A stretch of 64,000 bases of DNA from Oscillospiraceae bacterium (GTDB taxonomy: Bacteria > Bacillota > Clostridia > Oscillospirales > Ruminococcaceae), in the NCBI GenBank assembly GCA_017461245.1, contig JAFTYW010000008.1:62001-126000 (forward strand), read 5' to 3'. Shown here piece after piece: positions 62,272 to 64,000 of the stretch (positions within the stretch are counted from its first letter, which is position 1; every line of letters starts with the position of its first letter). A model generated the notes under the pieces. The model was not told the origin of the DNA. It saw nothing but the letters and a program-made list of their open reading frames with translations, and made no database searches. Made by a program: the position numbers and the translations under genes.

Positions 62272-62694
62272 CTAAAAATCAAGCTGCGTCAGCACGTCGG
62301 CAACGCTTTCGGGGGTGATACTGTTATACATATTGTCATAATTATCACTGTTCCAAAGCTCGACCTTTGAGTTCATTCCAACAAAAATTACCTCTTTGTC
62401 AAGCCCGGCGTGCTCGATAAGCTCGCTGGAAATAAAAACTCGTCCCTGCTTATCGGGGGAAAGCAGACAGGCAGAGCCGAAAAGCCAGCTTTTGACCTGA
62501 CGGACCTTTGCCTCGGGGAAGCTTTTAAGGCTTTCGCTAAGGCGCTTCCACTCCTCCTCTGAATATGCACAGAGGCATTTATCAAAAAGGCTCTTGGCAA
62601 GAACGATGTTCTCGCCCATATCTTTTCTGAAATTCGCAGGGAAAATAATTCTTCCGTTTGCGTCTATCGTATTTTTAAACTTACCGATGAGCAT
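62272..62694 (-). CDS. mraZ: Transcriptional regulator MraZ
   Basis: 140 residues from ATG at 62694 (AAAGGAG upstream). A longer in-frame start at 62772 would lie within the operator repeats and is rejected. Two SpoVT/AbrB-like repeats: GKFKNTIDANGRIIFPANFRKDM and LLSPDKQGRVFISSELIEHAGL. Binds tandem boxes in its own promoter to control the dcw operon. Confidence 0.95.
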   Translation of the reverse strand: MLIGKFKNTIDANGRIIFPANFRKDMGENIVLAKSLFDKCLCAYSEEEWKRLSESLKSFPEAKVRQVKSWLFGSACLLSPDKQGRVFISSELIEHAGLDKEVIFVGMNSKVELWNSDNYDNMYNSITPESVADVLTQLDF

Positions 62695-62749
62695 CTTCCC
62701 CGCTCCTTTCGTCTTTAGTGTGGAAAACCGTGTGGAAAATGTGGAAATC

Positions 62750-62784
62750 CACCTTTTTTCACCTTTTGCCACCTATTTACACCT
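62750..62784 (-). promoter_or_regulatory. MraZ operator: four AGGTG boxes at 10-bp spacing
   Basis: On the minus strand AGGTG occurs at 62780-62784, 62770-62774, 62760-62764 and 62750-62754, exactly one helical turn apart, directly after the -10. Matches the known pattern of MraZ autoregulation (tandem G-rich boxes at 10-bp period). Three further TGTGG words follow at 62719-62744 on the plus strand. Confidence 0.8.
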
Positions 62785-62813
62785 ATTATACACTCATAAG
62801 CCACCAAAGTCAA
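62785..62813 (-). promoter_or_regulatory. Main dcw promoter (PmraZ)
   Basis: Minus-strand TTGACT (62808-62813), 17-bp spacer, TATAAT (62785-62790). Confidence 0.88.
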
Positions 62814-63106
62814 GGGGTTGAGAAAAAAATTTAGGCCATTTTTTAAGGTAAATTTTTACTTTTTTCGCAAGACAAAAAATTAGCCGAAAACCGCTATATC
62901 TTGCGGTTTTCGACCGATTTAAACAAAGGGCGTCACAAGTATTATTATCGTCTTAATATAGACCGAGTAAATCGCATCTCAAAATTCTGATAATAAAAAC
63001 ACTTTTGGCATATATTCTTTAAAAATATGTGTTGCAACCCGCACCAAAATATGCTATGCTATATTATGAGGGTTTATGTCTAAAAACCAAGAAACGAGGA
63101 ATTAAA

Positions 63107-64000
63107 ATGAGGAACACAACAAGGCGTTATTTAGCTATATTTATGGCGTTTATAATGTCCATAAGCATTGCCTTTGGATTGAGATTGCCTGCCAAGGCGG
63201 CAACCGTAGAATATGTTTACGGAACAGGCAACTACAAAAACTACATATACAACTGGGGTACTCGCGAGGAGGTTGCCACATTCCTTTCGCCCAACGCAGA
63301 GGAATTTTACGAGGAGAATAATGTTACCTATGAGCAGCTTGCTGCGCTGAGTGGCAGCAGCAATACAAGCAGCGTTCCTTCAAGCGCACTTTATAAAAAG
63401 CTTCAGAGCTTAATGAGAACCGCTCACACGACTATAAATAACTATGACAAGGTAAAATATTTGTGCGACTATACCGATTGCCAGAACAGCAAAAAAACAA
63501 GCAACAAAATTTCATCCTTTTATTCGGGTGCCGAGATCGGCCCCGGTTGGACCTACCCTGAGTGGAACCGCGAACATGTTTGGCCAAACAGTAAAGGCAA
63601 CCAGGCCGGTAACGGTGAAAATGACATTATGATGTTAAGGCCCACCGCATCAAGCGAAAACGGCAGCCGTGGCAACAAAGCCTACGGACCCACCACCACT
63701 TCTTCATATTTTAACCCAAACCATTTCGCAAACGGCAGATACGATCTGCGCGGCGATGTTTCGCGTATTTTGCTTTATCAATATGTCCGTTGGGGCGCCA
63801 CCGACAGAATGTGGGGCTCATCGGGTGTTATACAGAGCAAAGAGATTCTTCTTCAGTGGATGGAAGAGGACCCTGTTGATACTTGGGAGCTTGGCAGAAA
63901 TGACTCTGTGCAGTCTATAACAGGAACCAGAAATGTTTTCGTAGACTATCCCGAGCTTGCTTTTGAATTGTTTAATGAAGAAATACCTAACGATTATACA
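63107..64000 (+). CDS. Secreted endonuclease I-family nuclease (3' truncated by window edge)
   Basis: Open for 298 codons to the window end, start after GAGG. Signal peptide (about 1-31, ending PAKAA). An N-terminal region with a Ser-rich linker is followed by the endonuclease I/Bsn-type domain: WTYPEWNREHVWPNSKG carries the His-Asn active site and metal ligands, then NDIMMLRPTASSENGSRGNKAYG and RGDVSRILLYQYVRWG. Non-specific extracellular DNase/RNase, likely for nutrient scavenging. A TTGCAA...TATGCT/TATATT promoter lies near 63033-63066; otherwise 62814-63106 holds nothing I can call. Confidence 0.9.
   Translation, partial: MRNTTRRYLAIFMAFIMSISIAFGLRLPAKAATVEYVYGTGNYKNYIYNWGTREEVATFLSPNAEEFYEENNVTYEQLAALSGSSNTSSVPSSALYKKLQSLMRTAHTTINNYDKVKYLCDYTDCQNSKKTSNKISSFYSGAEIGPGWTYPEWNREHVWPNSKGNQAGNGENDIMMLRPTASSENGSRGNKAYGPTTTSSYFNPNHFANGRYDLRGDVSRILLYQYVRWGATDRMWGSSGVIQSKEILLQWMEEDPVDTWELGRNDSVQSITGTRNVFVDYPELAFELFNEEIPNDYT

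Overview
The window is chromosomal DNA from a spore-forming, bile-exposed Clostridia bacterium, most likely a gut member of the Oscillospiraceae/Ruminococcaceae. The evidence is spo0A and spmA/spmB, a clostridial-style division/cell-wall (dcw) cluster, a bile-salt-hydrolase-type enzyme, and a short inverted-repeat element ending in a CTCCCTTGTGTAAAGGGAG-type palindrome. Core genes have intermediate GC and are densely packed. A central block of about 23.5 kb is visibly AT-richer and behaves as an integrated element.

Region 1 (1-15.6 kb, core). The end of argG with argH, a MITE-like palindrome, and tex. Next is a minus-strand catabolic operon (glycosidase-like protein, lactonase, SDR dehydrogenase, DapA-type aldolase, HpaI-type aldolase, IlvD/Edd dehydratase) that reads as a non-phosphorylative sugar-acid pathway, with a divergent AraC-type regulator. 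Between operon and regulator lie two tandem, tightly packed branched palindromic modules. Then an E2/CAT-like acyltransferase homologue, a YjdF-like membrane protein and an MGDG-synthase-type glycosyltransferase.

Region 2 (15.66-39.26 kb, integrated element). The two ends are the 3' and 5' halves of one tRNA-Ser(CGA) gene, cut in the anticodon loop at a shared 7-bp core. The element carries an intact replacement tRNA-Ser(CGA) next to its tyrosine integrase and excisionase. No relaxase or conjugation genes are visible. The cargo looks like a defence island: a DUF4143 ATPase; a BcgI-like nuclease-methylase with a specificity subunit in the -1 frame behind a U-UUU-UUU heptamer and stem; a HEPN-motif protein; a GIY-YIG/DUF4357/EVE protein; and a compact four-gene operon encoding an N6-adenine methylase, a double-GHKL histidine-kinase-like protein, a stand-alone receiver and an HNH nuclease. 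That operon is the best candidate for an undescribed system. Further cargo includes a macro-domain protein, two small PD-(D/E)XK-like proteins, an ArsC/Spx-like protein, a VWA protein, a CAP-domain lipoprotein, and a roughly 530-nt ORF-free, highly structured transcription unit with a perfect consensus promoter.

Region 3 (39.3-49.5 kb, core). A bile salt hydrolase-type enzyme, uraA-upp with a structured leader, spo0A, a polar amino-acid ABC transporter, spmA/spmB, a cyclophilin and a lipoprotein.

Region 4 (49.5-64 kb, core). The dcw cluster on the minus strand: mraZ, rsmH, ftsL-like, PASTA-containing PBP (SpoVD/FtsI), murF, mraY, ftsW, murG, murA, ftsQ/divIB and ftsZ, followed by yebC. The mraZ promoter is immediately followed by four AGGTG boxes at exact 10-bp spacing. 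A divergent secreted endonuclease I runs off the right edge. No CRISPR array, rRNA or transposase was seen.
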